This document shows positions 33,955 through 44,415 of a DNA stretch of 64,000 bases, one piece after another (the stretch's first letter is position 1; the number at the start of each line of letters is the position of its first letter). The stretch comes from Tetragonia tetragonoides (lineage: Eukaryota > Streptophyta > Magnoliopsida > Caryophyllales > Aizoaceae): contig CM076140.1 in NCBI GenBank assembly GCA_038025085.1, positions 29,809,001 to 29,873,000 of the forward strand, read 5' to 3'. Both the position numbers and the translations under genes were made by a program. Below the pieces are notes generated by a model. That model saw only the letters and a list, made by a program, of their open reading frames with translations. It was not told the DNA's origin and searched no databases.

Positions 33955-34065
33955 GTCGTGGTCAGGGTCGTTAGCGGCCCTAGGCACAGCTGTTGGCGGC
34001 TTTGGGCCTGTGCGGAGGCCGCTGGTGGCTCGGCCTGAGCCAGTGACGGCTCTGGCTTTGGGTTG
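33955..34065. repeat. Decayed palindrome cluster upstream of third gene A
   Basis: GTTAGCGGCCC, GCTGTTGGCGGC, GCCGCTGGTGGC and similar words about 40-150 bases upstream of a TATA box, the same layout as at 7650-7755. Confidence 0.6.
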
Positions 34066-34105
34066 TTCACGAATTTCTGAATCTTTCTGGCCCAACTTTT
34101 TTTAC

Positions 34106-34113
34106 TATAAATA
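34106..34113 (+). promoter_or_regulatory. TATA box of third gene A
   Basis: ACTATAAATAGG, about 70 bases before the lost start codon. Confidence 0.55.
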
Positions 34114-34183
34114 GGATTGACTGGAAGTCCAATGTCGCATCTCTTTTCAGACTTTAGGTCCCAAATTTCACAAATCTTTTATC

Positions 34184-35560
34184 ATAGCGAAATCCTTGGA
34201 AAATATGTACGATGCTTGGTGCAAAAATCTTACTGTGGGAGATAAACTAGAATTGGCTCCGTATCACATCTGAACCCTGCTGGCTTTGAAACCGACTAAG
34301 ATTTTGTGGCCTCTTCTATGGTCTACATTGAACTACTGGGATCCAGAATGGCAGGTCATCCGCTTTGGTAACTCTGAATTATGCCCTTTAACGGAAGAAT
34401 TTGCTGTTATTACTAACATGTCTGATGTTCTTCCCCCAGCTTTGTCTTATTTGAGGGATGGTTTTAGCAATCAATACAGGAAGTCTCTAGGCTTGTCATC
34501 TGCGGAAGCCAAAAGCATGATTCTCGGTGTCGATGTGGACTTAGTTCAAATCTATGAGAAATTTGCTTCCTCTTCTGAGTAGGATATAATATTCAAGCGT
34601 TGCTGTCAGCAGGCCTTTGTACTCTGTTTGTTAAACCACCCACTGTTTGTCAATGCAGAATCATATGATTTAGGTAGGGCCTCGTTATTGCTAGTAGTAG
34701 ATCAAATGGCTGAAGGGCACTCTCCTTTACATCTGGTTGTAGGAGAAACCATTATAGGGGCATCACAGGTTGAAAGTATTGCCTAGGAAAGCATTTTCTG
34801 GCAGCCCCCTGCTGCTCCAGATTTGGTTATGTGAGCACTTGAGGTTGATAGAGTCACCAGAAAAGATGATGGCTCGTGCTCCTAATGCTTGGAGGAGAAG
34901 AACTTATACCGATGCTAGCTTTCTGGTCAAGAAAAGGTTGTATAATGAGAAAACCCTTGCTGAATGGATGCCTTTTTCAGTGTGGGACCTGCTATCCGTT
35001 GGTATGTTCCTTGGTGGGATTTGACTTCTTTGGTTTCCTGGTGTAAGAACATCCCATATACTAATATAGTAAGTTTTTATAGGAGTACATTTTTCTTCCC
35101 TTCTAGGATCATGAGGCAATATGGGTTGATACAGGTATCGATCCCTCGTCGGGAGACTACGGGACAAAGTGTCATGGCTTTGACAACTGATTTTGCTCAG
35201 AGCTGGAGTGTATATTGGCGAGGCAGGGATCGTTGGACAGTGCCTAGGATAATTGCCCCAACTCAAGTTTCTGAAACTTATTTGTCCTGGCTTTCTTGCA
35301 ATGATGGAGAAACAAGGCGAGCCCTTCGTCATGAGGAGTGGAACCGGTTAGTACCTAGGAACGACTCAGGAACAGAGAGCAAGAAAAGAAAGCAATGGCC
35401 TTATCAAGAAGGCTATCATGTACGAAAAGAGGCAAGCCCCCAGCTCAAGGAAGCGATCATAGGTCGTCCTCAAGCCAAGGTCTTTCAAATAAGAACTCTT
35501 CAACAAAGCCTTCTAAAGGGAAGAAGGATTAAAGTAGTTTTCTTTAGAAAACAAGTCTAG
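34184..35560 (+). pseudogene. Antisense-type gene A, third copy (broken)
   Basis: Closely related to the intact copy at 7572-6280: MYDAWCKNLTVGDKLELAP, ILWPLLWSTLNYWDP, VIRFGNSELCPLTEEFAVI, SGSPLLLQIWLCEHLRLIESP, FFFPSRIMRQYG. The codon at the place of the start (Met20 of that copy) is ATA. There are stops near 34274 and 34580 and frame changes near 34760 and 34970, after which the frame is open to 35560. It is tail-to-tail with the reverse integrase, as in the forward element. Confidence 0.75.
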
Positions 35561-35856
35561 TTTTGAAAAAAAAAAAAAGTAATAAGAATTTGTTTACCTT
35601 AAACCCTCATTAGTTGCCTTCTTTTTTGTAACCTTAGGAAGTTTCAATTTACGCAATGTAAGGTTATTGGTTCAGTTTGAATAAAGATTGTCTTTTTTGA
35701 ATGAGTTGAATGGAATTTTGGATTTATTTTGGTCGGGCCCCTTAAAAGGGTTATCTACGTATCCACTGTGGAATCAGGCCAGCGTAGTTCGTTCAGTTGT
35801 GTACGTCTCTTTTTTTGTTTTTTTCGGTTTTTGTTTTTTTTAGACGTAGCACTTCT
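35561..35856. other. Spacer between gene A and reverse integrase
   Basis: Non-coding with AATAAAG near 35682 (possible polyadenylation signal for gene A) and the post-integrase phrase CTACGTATCCACTGTGG near 35755. Confidence 0.5.
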
Positions 35857-37160
35857 TTAGTTGATCCAAATTTGTGAGCTGACTGAGTTCGATTCCGTCA
35901 ATATCCATAAGTCGGACTGCACCTCCTGATAGAATGTCTTTGATGATGAACGGACAGGACCAATTCGGTCGGAATTTGCCTCTGGGGTTTCGAGGTAACC
36001 TTCTTTCAAATTTTGAGGTCGAACATTTTTGTTGAACGCTCTTGCCATGCGTTGTTGGTACATGTGTGAGTGGTCTAGAGCCCGTAGACGCATTTCATCC
36101 ATGAACATGAGTTCATCATAACTGGCTTGCATCCATTGTATTTCTGAGAGTTCACCTTCAAAATCTATTCGCATGGAGGGTAGCTGAACCTCTATAGGTA
36201 TTACTGCTTCCATCCTGTAGACTAGGGAATAAGGTGTAGCTCCTGTGGATGACGTTATGGACGTTCTGTACCCCAATGTGCAAATGGATGTTTTGATGGG
36301 TCAATCTTTGTAGTTTTCTACCATTTTCTCGATAATGGTTTTGAGGTTCTTGTTGGCGGCTTCTACTGCACCATTGGTTTGGGCTCGGTAGGGGGATGAT
36401 TTGTGGTGTTAGATTTTGAAGTTTTTCAGTAGGGTGGTTGTTTCGGCTTTGAAGTGGGATCCATAGTCACTAATGATCTCATGCGGAGTACCATACTGGC
36501 AGATGATGTTGTTCCTTATGAACTTGGACACTTGTTTGGATGTGAGGATGACATAGGATTGTGCTTCAACCCATTTGGTAAAATAGTCTATGGCTACTAG
36601 GATGTATTCATGTCTTCCAGAACCCTTGGGGCGATCTTACCAATGATGTCGATTCCCCATGCTGAAAATGGCCAAGGGGATGTGAAGTTATGTAGCATTG
36701 AAGGTGGCATACGCTGTAGGTTGGCATATATTTGGCATTTCTTGCACTTTTTGACATAGTCGTAGAAGTCTCTCTCCATGGTGGTCCAATAATACCCCAG
36801 TCGTAGGATTTTTCTAGAGAGCATTAGACCATTCATGTGCGGCCCGCACACACCATTGTGCACCTCATCTATGATTTTTGTAGCTTATTCGGCGTTGACA
36901 CATTTGAGGTTGACTCCATTGTGGGATTTTTTGTACAGAACCTCCTCGTATTCTATGTACTGGGTTGCTAAGAGACGGATGGCCCGTTGAGCTCTTATTA
37001 GTGCATCTGGAGGGTATGTGCCTTTGGTGATGTAGTTGTAAACATCTTGGTACCAAAGATCTTCTTCAATTGGAGCTAGGACTAGGCATGTGCCCAGGTT
37101 GTAGAAAGTCGGCTCGTTTCTTCTTTGTATGCAAACAGGCATCGTTGAGAGAGTTCATTT
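35857..37160 (-). pseudogene. Ty3/gypsy integrase, reverse strand (broken)
   Basis: Reading on the minus strand: linker (PWYQDVYNYITKGTYPP-like, LWYQ here), zinc finger (VHNGVCGPHMNG ... YVKKCKKCQIYANLQ), WGIDIIGKI with the first catalytic Asp, WVEAQSYVILTSKQ, IISDYGSHFKAE with the second Asp, QTNGAVEAANK with Glu, then the C-terminal part (ATPYSLVYRMEAVIPIEVQLPS, RALDHSHMYQQRMARAFNKNV). Stops near 36885, 36413 and 36300 and at least one frame change interrupt it. It is more complete than the forward copy and still has all three acidic positions, but is not a continuous frame. Confidence 0.85.
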
Positions 37161-37499
37161 CGCTCAATTCCCTGTTTAAAAAGAATAATTTTCATTCTTA
37201 CTTTGCGAAGTTTGCTTACATTGCTTAAATTGATTAGTTGATGAGTTGTGCAACTTTGAGTTCATCGGGTTTATTAATAGCTAAACAAAGAAAGATATGA
37301 GCAAGAGGAATTTTTATTCATGTAAAGGAAATAACTACACATGACTTTAGAGAAAAGGGCCTCTAACTCCCATCAAAAGAAAGAAACTAGACTTAGAAAG
37401 CAGTAAAGAGGGAAACAATCCCTGTTTATGACTCAACCTACGGATTTAGCTAATTTCCTAACTCAACAAAACTTGAGACTCAAACTTGACTCCAATCAT
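37161..37499 (-). other. Intron-like spacer upstream of reverse integrase
   Basis: Inverted, diverged copy of 4820-5158, with the acceptor-like end next to the integrase frame. No gag is found beyond it; an LTR scrap follows instead. Confidence 0.45.
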
Positions 37500-37797
37500 T
37501 TTTGGGATTTTTCAGATGAATTTGAATATCTGAAAATGCGAAAAGATCGTTTTACCCTTCTGCTGTAAAAGACGATTTTACCCTCGATTGGCAACTTTGC
37601 AATCGAGGGTCGGAAAAAGACACGAGAGGTATCGTTGGAAAGCTCTTGAACGAGGCTTTTGAATGTGATCGAAATAAAGGAGTGATCGAGGAAAAACTTG
37701 AGACCTTATTTACCTATCAAAGCAAAAATAACATTCAAGTATATAAATTACTCTTTCATCATCGGCCTTCCGTCGGAGAAATCTAACGACGTCTATA
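37500..37797 (-). repeat. LTR fragment (L7)
   Basis: Matches the U3 end of the reverse-orientation LTRs (GAAAGCTCTTGAACGAGGC, GATCGAGGAAAAACTTGAGA, ending GACGTCTATA). About 300 bp remain. Confidence 0.75.
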
Positions 37798-38797
37798 GTC
37801 GCTAACATATTTATTCATAAAAAACAATTCCCAGATTATTAGCCAAATCAAATTGACTACTTATCTGGAAATATAACATAATAATAGCACCAACTACATC
37901 TCCCAGACAATCTGACAAAATCCCAAACAAAGAAAATTAAATGATTCAATTGAACAATCGAATATGTTGTAGATCTGAAACCATGAATTTATGACAATAA
38001 TAACCCAAAAAATCAAACACACCTCAAAATGCAACGCAATCATAATATAATAAGATAAAAACTTATTACAACCTAAAAAATTCGAACAGGTCTGAAATTG
38101 CAATGCAATCAAAATATAATAAAAAAATAAATAAAGTCTTCGATCTACAAAAAAAAATCGATTGTAAAAACTCTAGTTCACTACCAAATTCAAGCACAAT
38201 TTTACAAATAAATAAAAACAATGCCTCTATCTGAAAACCTAGATCGACGAAAATCAAACCTAAACCAAGCAAAGCAATGCAGCCTTCGTTTGTACTGACG
38301 GCGAGTATTTGCGAGTCTGGCGGTGACAGCAAGATGAAAGAAGATCTTGACAACCTTTAACTTTGCCTTGCAAAGAGAGAGAGAGAGGTTGCAGAGATGG
38401 ACATAGATGAGAATTAGTGTGAGAGTGAGGGGTTGCAGAGATGGAGGGTGATGAGAGAGAGGCTTTATTTTCAAAGGAGATCGATGGTGTTTTGGTGTTA
38501 ACAGCAATTACAGGGAAAAGGAGATAGAAGAGAGGAAAGAGAGGAGAGAGGAGAGAGGAGAGAGGAGAGATACGCGGTGAAGTGAGATAAGTTAGGACCT
38601 TTTTTATAATTAGGTTAGTAACTGGGCTGAAAACAAAAGAGAAAAAAATAGGAAAACGCTCGCTCCAAATGACGACCACAAGGGTAGCGTTTGAAACAGC
38701 GACCGAACCCACAGTCGGGTCGCAAAATTACAGTGTTAACGACCGGCTGAAGGTCAGTCGCAAATTTCGGTCGCTAAACACTTTTTTTTTTCTAGTG
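37798..38797 (-). mobile_element. CACTA-type transposon fragment
   Basis: The right edge, read on the minus strand, is CACTAGAAAAAAAAAAGTG followed by TTTAGCGACCGAAATTTGCG, a typical CACTA terminus with subterminal repeats (GCGACC/GGTCGC words at 38670-38780). The left edge lacks CACTA, so it is truncated. GA-rich purine runs lie at 38520-38575. No transposase is seen. Confidence 0.55.
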
Positions 38798-39460
38798 TTA
38801 TCAGTGACCATGGATCCCACATCAAAGAAGAAACTTGCCAGTCTCCTTAAGAAATTCAAAATCTAACACCACAAATTCTCCCCTTACAGACCACAAACAA
38901 ATGGTGCGGTCGAAGCTGCTAACAAAATTCTCAAAGTCAACATTGAGAAAATAGTCAAAAATTACACAGATTGGCCACTCAAACTCCCATTTGCCCTTCG
39001 TGGATATAGGTAATCCATCAGATCATCAACAGGTAATATACCATATTGCCTACTCTACGGGATGGAAGAAGTAGTACCTTTCAAAGTTCAGTTACCTTCC
39101 ATGCGCATAGCCTTGGAGGGGGAAATCTTAGAAGCACAATGGGTTCAAGCCCGTTACGATGAGCTCATGTTCATGGACGAAAGAAGACTACGAGCCCTAG
39201 ACCATTCCACATGTATCAACAACGTGTGGCAAGAGCCTTCAATAAAAATGTTCGACCTCGAAATCTAAAGAAGGTGATGTAGTTTGGAAAGAGTTACGTG
39301 CACCAGCCACAGACCCAGAGGAAAATTCAGACCTAACTGGTCTGACCCGTTCATCATTAAAGGCATCCTGTCAGGGGGTGCAGTTCGACTCATGATCTAA
39401 CATGGATGGCATTGAGTTCAGTCAATTCACTAATTTGGATCAACTCAAGAAGTGTTACGT
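38798..39460 (+). pseudogene. Integrase C-terminal fragment, forward
   Basis: ISDHGSHIKEET, SPYRPQTNGAVEAANK, SSTGNIPYCLLYGMEEVVPF, QLPSMRIALEGE, RYDELMFMDERRLRALDHS, then a GRKFRPNW-like tail in another frame. Stops near 38865 and 39012 and frame changes near 39210. It starts abruptly at the CACTA border. Confidence 0.75.
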
Positions 39461-42400
39461 GTGGAAAAAAAAATGCGAATAAAAAATAAAAAAACGCATG
39501 TAACATTGCACGAACGACGCTAGCCTGATTCCACATTGGATACGTAGGTTAACCATTGGGCCCAACCTAAATCAATCAAAAGTCCCTACAATTCAATTCA
39601 ATAAAAAAAAAAAGACAATCTTTATTCAAACTGAATGAACAAGCTTTCAATGCATAAATTGAAATCTCTAAGGTTTCAAAAAAAAAAATAAAAAAAAAAA
39701 TAGACAACTAACGAGGTTTAAGCTAAACAGATCGTATGGATGTTCAAATGAATAATTGTAGGGGGTGTTGATTTATGTGGTTGGCTATGGTTGGAAGGAA
39801 ATGAAGCACATTAACAATTATTTTTTTTATGAGTTCCATTGTTATGTATGGGGCAAAAAAAATGGTGTATCGAGGAGGAAAAGTGTATTACAAAGTATCG
39901 AAATTGTTGAATTCCTCCTAGAGGTCAATTGAAAGGGTTTGATAGTTTTGTATTGATGATGATGAGTTGTTACGTTCCCTCAATCTATTCCAGGTGCACT
40001 TAACTTTCTAATTACAGTGGAGGTAAATTGTTGGAGGTGCAATGTCTAGCAGTTGTTTGGAGTTGTGGTGGAGTTTCCAAATTTATGTTACTTATATATC
40101 CATTCTTGTTTTTTATTCATTTTTGCTCCACTAAGTTGTATGGCTTTGAGCTAAATTCCTAAATACTATCCCACTTTAATCTTAAGCCTCATTACAACAT
40201 TGCAAAGGTCATTCTGATTCATATCATGCATTGTGCTCCAAGTGGTGAATAATGAGAAGATATGCAAGCCAGTGGTAGGACATTTTCATCGGAATGACAT
40301 TTTTTGAATGAAACACTTACATTATCAAACACATGGATGTTAGAGTGTAATATTTTTCCTTGTGAGAGTCCACCAAGTGAATTTCTTTTGATTTTCGTCT
40401 AATATTTGCTTGTTATTTAATCTTGGGCTTGTTTAAGAATATTTGTTCATGATTTGTTATGAATTTTGAAAAGTTTGAATATTCTCTTCGAATTTTCGAC
40501 TTGGTTAGTTAGATTTTGTGAGTCAAAAGTGTGGTTTGCCCGAGGACGACTAAAGGATAAGTGTAAGGAAAATTTGATAAGTGATAAATATTACATGTTT
40601 ATTTCCTCATACATAGCATTTTTATTTGTTTATATGATACTTCTGGTCACTTATATTCATATTTCATCTTTTATGGCCAAAATAACTTATTTCTAAGTTT
40701 TATTGCTAATTGGGCTAAATTATACTCGTTTTCTCATAGGCTCTGTTAGCTGAACCAAGAAGCCCAAGTCCAGGAAGTTGAACCTCCAAAAGAAACTCTT
40801 GTACACGTGATATCTACAGTAGAGCAATCCAAGATAGATTCTCTTCAATTTACACGTGCAACAGCTCCCACACAAAAAGGAAACGGCTGGATGTATCCTA
40901 CGAGATCGAGCAACTAGATCTCCTAAATTCTCAGTGTGAATCATCTATAGGCAGCAAGGAAAGTCCGAAATCATGCCAACATCTACACAGGTCTTAGTTT
41001 CCAAATTCTTCAAGGACAATTACAAAGTTTTGGGGCGATTGTATGGAAGCTTTCCGAAATTTCTTTGGGAAGCAATATTAGAGAGATTTGCAGTAGACTT
41101 TGCCAATTCTTTTTACTCAAGGAAACGAATTAGAATCAGAATAAAAGGGGCAATCAGCGTTCAGAGTTGATGATCAAGCAAGAAATCCTATTATTTTTGC
41201 AACTGTTTTCACAAGAATTAGAGAGAGAAAGATGATGGCTGGAAGAAGCGTGCAAAGAGGAAAAAGAATAGAGACAACTGAAGGTTACGGGCTGGTTCGT
41301 GACCGACGGAAGAAGCAGATGCAGCTTGTGAAGGTGTGTCACAGAAAACTAACATGAACATCGTTTGAGTACTCAATTCGCATAAGTCTCTTTTATTTTC
41401 GTTCACCTTTTGTATCGTTTACTAACCATGCCTGAACCCATATATTATACCTTAGTCTCAGATTAATTATCATAATTTCAGTTGTTAAACGCTATGATTT
41501 TGACTATTTTAATGAATGCAAGGTTTAGTTGATATTCATGTTATATCTGAGTACAATTTGTTCAAGTTCTGATTTTTACTTGTGTTTTTTTAGTACCGTT
41601 TCATGTGTGATTATTAGAACTACTGCTAACCTATTTTGCTAGATTGGTCTAAAGCAATAATTAAGTAGCAACTAGTTTAAGTAGGTACCGTCACAAGTGC
41701 TTAAGTCTAAACTAAGGTATACATGATCTAGTTAGAATAATTCATGGCTGGGCATGTTTGTTTGAATAGAGTTGGTGATGTTTCCTTATTCATTATATAA
41801 TTCAATGATGATAAAAAGGAAATAGGAAAAGTCTAACGTATAAAGTTTTTACAATCAACTTGTCATCTAAATGCCTTGTGTTTATTGAATTAGAGCTGGA
41901 GTCTTAAATAGTCTGATCTGAACTGAGCAATTTATTGTGTTTTGAACTTATCTTGCTTCATTGGTATATAGGTAGAATTAGATTAGTTTTGTTCTACGAT
42001 CTGTCTATTTTTATATTTTCAGTTTACCAATCAAAACCCCCCATCTACTGTGTGTGTGCGTTAGAGTTCTGACCACTCTTTGTTCTGAACTGACTATTGA
42101 TCGGTGAGTGTTCAAATCAGTGTCATAGGCTATTTGAACTTATTTACTAAAGATTTGGACATAGTCATTCTACAATCACAGGCTGAATTCTTATAAAAAC
42201 AGAATCCGAATTTGTTCTGCCCTTATGTTGTTAAGTTTTCCACTTTAATTCTGTTTTCTTTCCTGCTCGTTGATGATTAATGACTTGCGATACAACGTGG
42301 TTTTGTATTCTTAATGAATTTGGATGATGAGAAATTAGGGCCACACAACTCAGAATTTAGAGGTATTGAATAGGACCTAGTTTCTAGCTTTTAAAGTGAT

Positions 42401-43140
42401 AAAAAGTGAACTATAATCTGCTGTAAAAATTCAGACCTGATGTGCACCATGTTTCATCTTACTCGGACTTGATTCTTGCATATTATTTGGGTAAAATTCA
42501 GATAATCGTAAGTATACTATGAGTGCAACAAATGTCATTCAGTTTGGTTCAGTATTTGTGAGCCGAAATGATAATTTTGCCAACTTTTTTGTGCTGACTT
42601 TTGCTGTTGTTAACAGACCTGAAACCTGCATATTTAGCCTTGAATTCTACTTGTTATAATGCTGTAAACTTTATTTACCCGCAACATATGCGGGCCTTGG
42701 GATTGGGATGTGGGCCTTTGCCATGTTATGGACTCTTATTGTTATTGGTCACGTGTGCTAGAGGTTACAGCCACCCAATTGTCCTAATTGCAAGAATAAG
42801 TGGAGGGAAATACAAACTTCAGCTAAACGAACTCCGAATCACCGGCTATTACTCAAAATCTTGAATCGCTTAAAATGTTCAAACTTAGGGTTTGCGTTTC
42901 TTTAGCTCTGAAGTCTGAAAATACTGTGACAAAAAACGCTAATCGGCTAAATTACCTTCAGCTAAATTATTTATATTTAAGAAACTAAATTGGATCAATG
43001 GCTTGGATCAGTAACTGCAACACAATTTAATGCACAATCATCTAGAGTTCCTGCAATCTTGTTTTTATGGAGATAATCCATTATTGTGATTCTGATGTAG
43101 TACTTTTTTGAATACTTATCAAGTTATAATTAAATAAAAT
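39461..43140. other. Intergenic, nothing recognised
   Basis: AT-rich DNA without a protein I can identify. The first 250 bases still carry retroelement 3' remnants (a reversed CTACGTATCC-type phrase near 39540 and AATAAAAAAAAAAAG near 39600). Frames at 40466-40696, 40973-41170 and 42601-42864 have no family likeness, splice context or codon pattern I trust. The stretch 41150-41460 has a transcript-like or old LTR-like feel but no repeat partner in the window. Confidence 0.5.
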
Positions 43141-43144
43141 CAGT

Positions 43145-43682
43145 ACTGCAAAATTTGCCGCACCATTTAGTGGGCGGAAAATTGTTTTCAATTGAAAAAT
43201 ATTTTCAGCTAAAAATCATTTTCAGTGTAAAACGGATTTCCATTCACATTTTCCGTTGTTTGGTTACAACGGAAAACAATTTAACAAAAGAATTATTTTT
43301 TATAAAAAATAAAATTTACTAACATAGTTGCGTCGATCTCAAAAAGTTAGATGGATTCAAAAAAAAAAAAATAACCTCAAACGCATATCGGAGTAAAAAG
43401 TTATACTTATGTGAAGAAAAAAAACAATATCGAGAAAGTGACCCGAAAGTTCGGCCCGAGGCCCAATCAAGTCGGGTGTGAGTTTGTTTTTACGACCCGA
43501 AGTCCCGACAACCAAACCCGATGATCAAGTCCACTATTCGTGCTTCGGGGACATAGTGTCCCACCAACGGAAAACCGTTTTCCCCATAAAAACCATTTTC
43601 CTTCTCATTGTAAACCAAACAACAGAAAATGAAAAAACTGTTTTTGAAGAAAACTGTTTTCACCCCAGCCAAACAGAGCCTT
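43145..43682. mobile_element. Possible decayed TIR element
   Basis: Left side GGCGGAAAATTGTTTTCAA and right side GAAAACTGTTTTCACCCC are loosely inverted, with ACGGAAAAC words on both sides (43268 and 43568). Borders and duplication are not clear. Confidence 0.35.
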
Positions 43683-44297
43683 ATAACGGAGATTATTTGA
43701 TCTCTATGCGAGATCTTTCGCTTGCTTGCTCCTAAACCCCTTTTTTTTGCTAATTGCTCCTAAACCCCTTGTTTGACTGGGTCTATCCCCATGTAATTAG
43801 AGGTACGTATTGAATAAGGTTGAAAAAAAGTACAATGGGAATGAGGGACCAAGTACACACCTCCCCATATCTCCCCTATCTGTCTTCCAATGCTCCCTAT
43901 GTCTCCTATTTATCAACTCTACAGCTGGCTTACTGTTATTATATTATAAAGAAGAAAAAAAAACCCATCAGATCTACCATCATAAATAAACCATTAGAAC
44001 AAAAAGGTGAAGATTTGTTGAAGATTTAAGTATTTATTTGTTCAGATGCGTATATAAGGGAGCCTTTTGAATAATAGCCTAGCCGTGAAGAACATGACCA
44101 AGAAAACTGAACGAGAATTGAGAAAATCTGCCCCCATATAATTGGGTCGTTTCTAAAAAGCCCACATATTATACGCTTAACAAGATACCTCTCCTCGACA
44201 AACCTTAAAGGTTCACCCTTTGACTGCTTCAATTTTCACAAATATATATACATGCATAAATATGAGCACAGCTAAGCTTGCAGAGCTATATACTACT
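43683..44297. other. Upstream region of the calmodulin-like gene
   Basis: No gene. A TATATATACATG run at 44243-44256 is the best TATA candidate, about 160 bases before the start codon. Another remnant, CTCCTAAACCCC, is repeated at 43729 and 43757. Confidence 0.4.
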
Positions 44298-44407
44298 CAA
44301 CTCTCTCTATCTCTCTCTCATTCTCTCTCCTCTCTCTCCTCTCTCTCTCTCATTCTCTCATTCTCTCTCCTATCTCTCTCTCGTTCTCTCTTTGTCTCTC
44401 TCCTCTC
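44298..44407 (+). repeat. CT-rich microsatellite in the 5' leader
   Basis: TCTCTCTC runs broken by CATTC and CGTTC, ending eight bases before the start codon. Pyrimidine-rich 5' leaders of this kind are common in plant genes and can act on transcription. Confidence 0.85.
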
Positions 44408-44415
44408 TTGCTTGT

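Noticed and set aside
38066..38712. Overlapping reverse frames rich in Ser/Leu
   Set aside because: They lie in the CACTA fragment with GA-rich tracts; they overlap in several frames and match no transposase.
40466..42864. Three small frames between the retroelements and the calmodulin-like gene
   Set aside because: No domain, splice pattern or biased codon use; likely chance frames.
44278..44415. Upstream in-frame ATG extending the calmodulin-like protein by 46 residues
   Set aside because: The extra part is only translated CT microsatellite (Leu/Ser repeats) with no likeness to CML proteins; the ATG at 44416 gives the expected short N-terminus.
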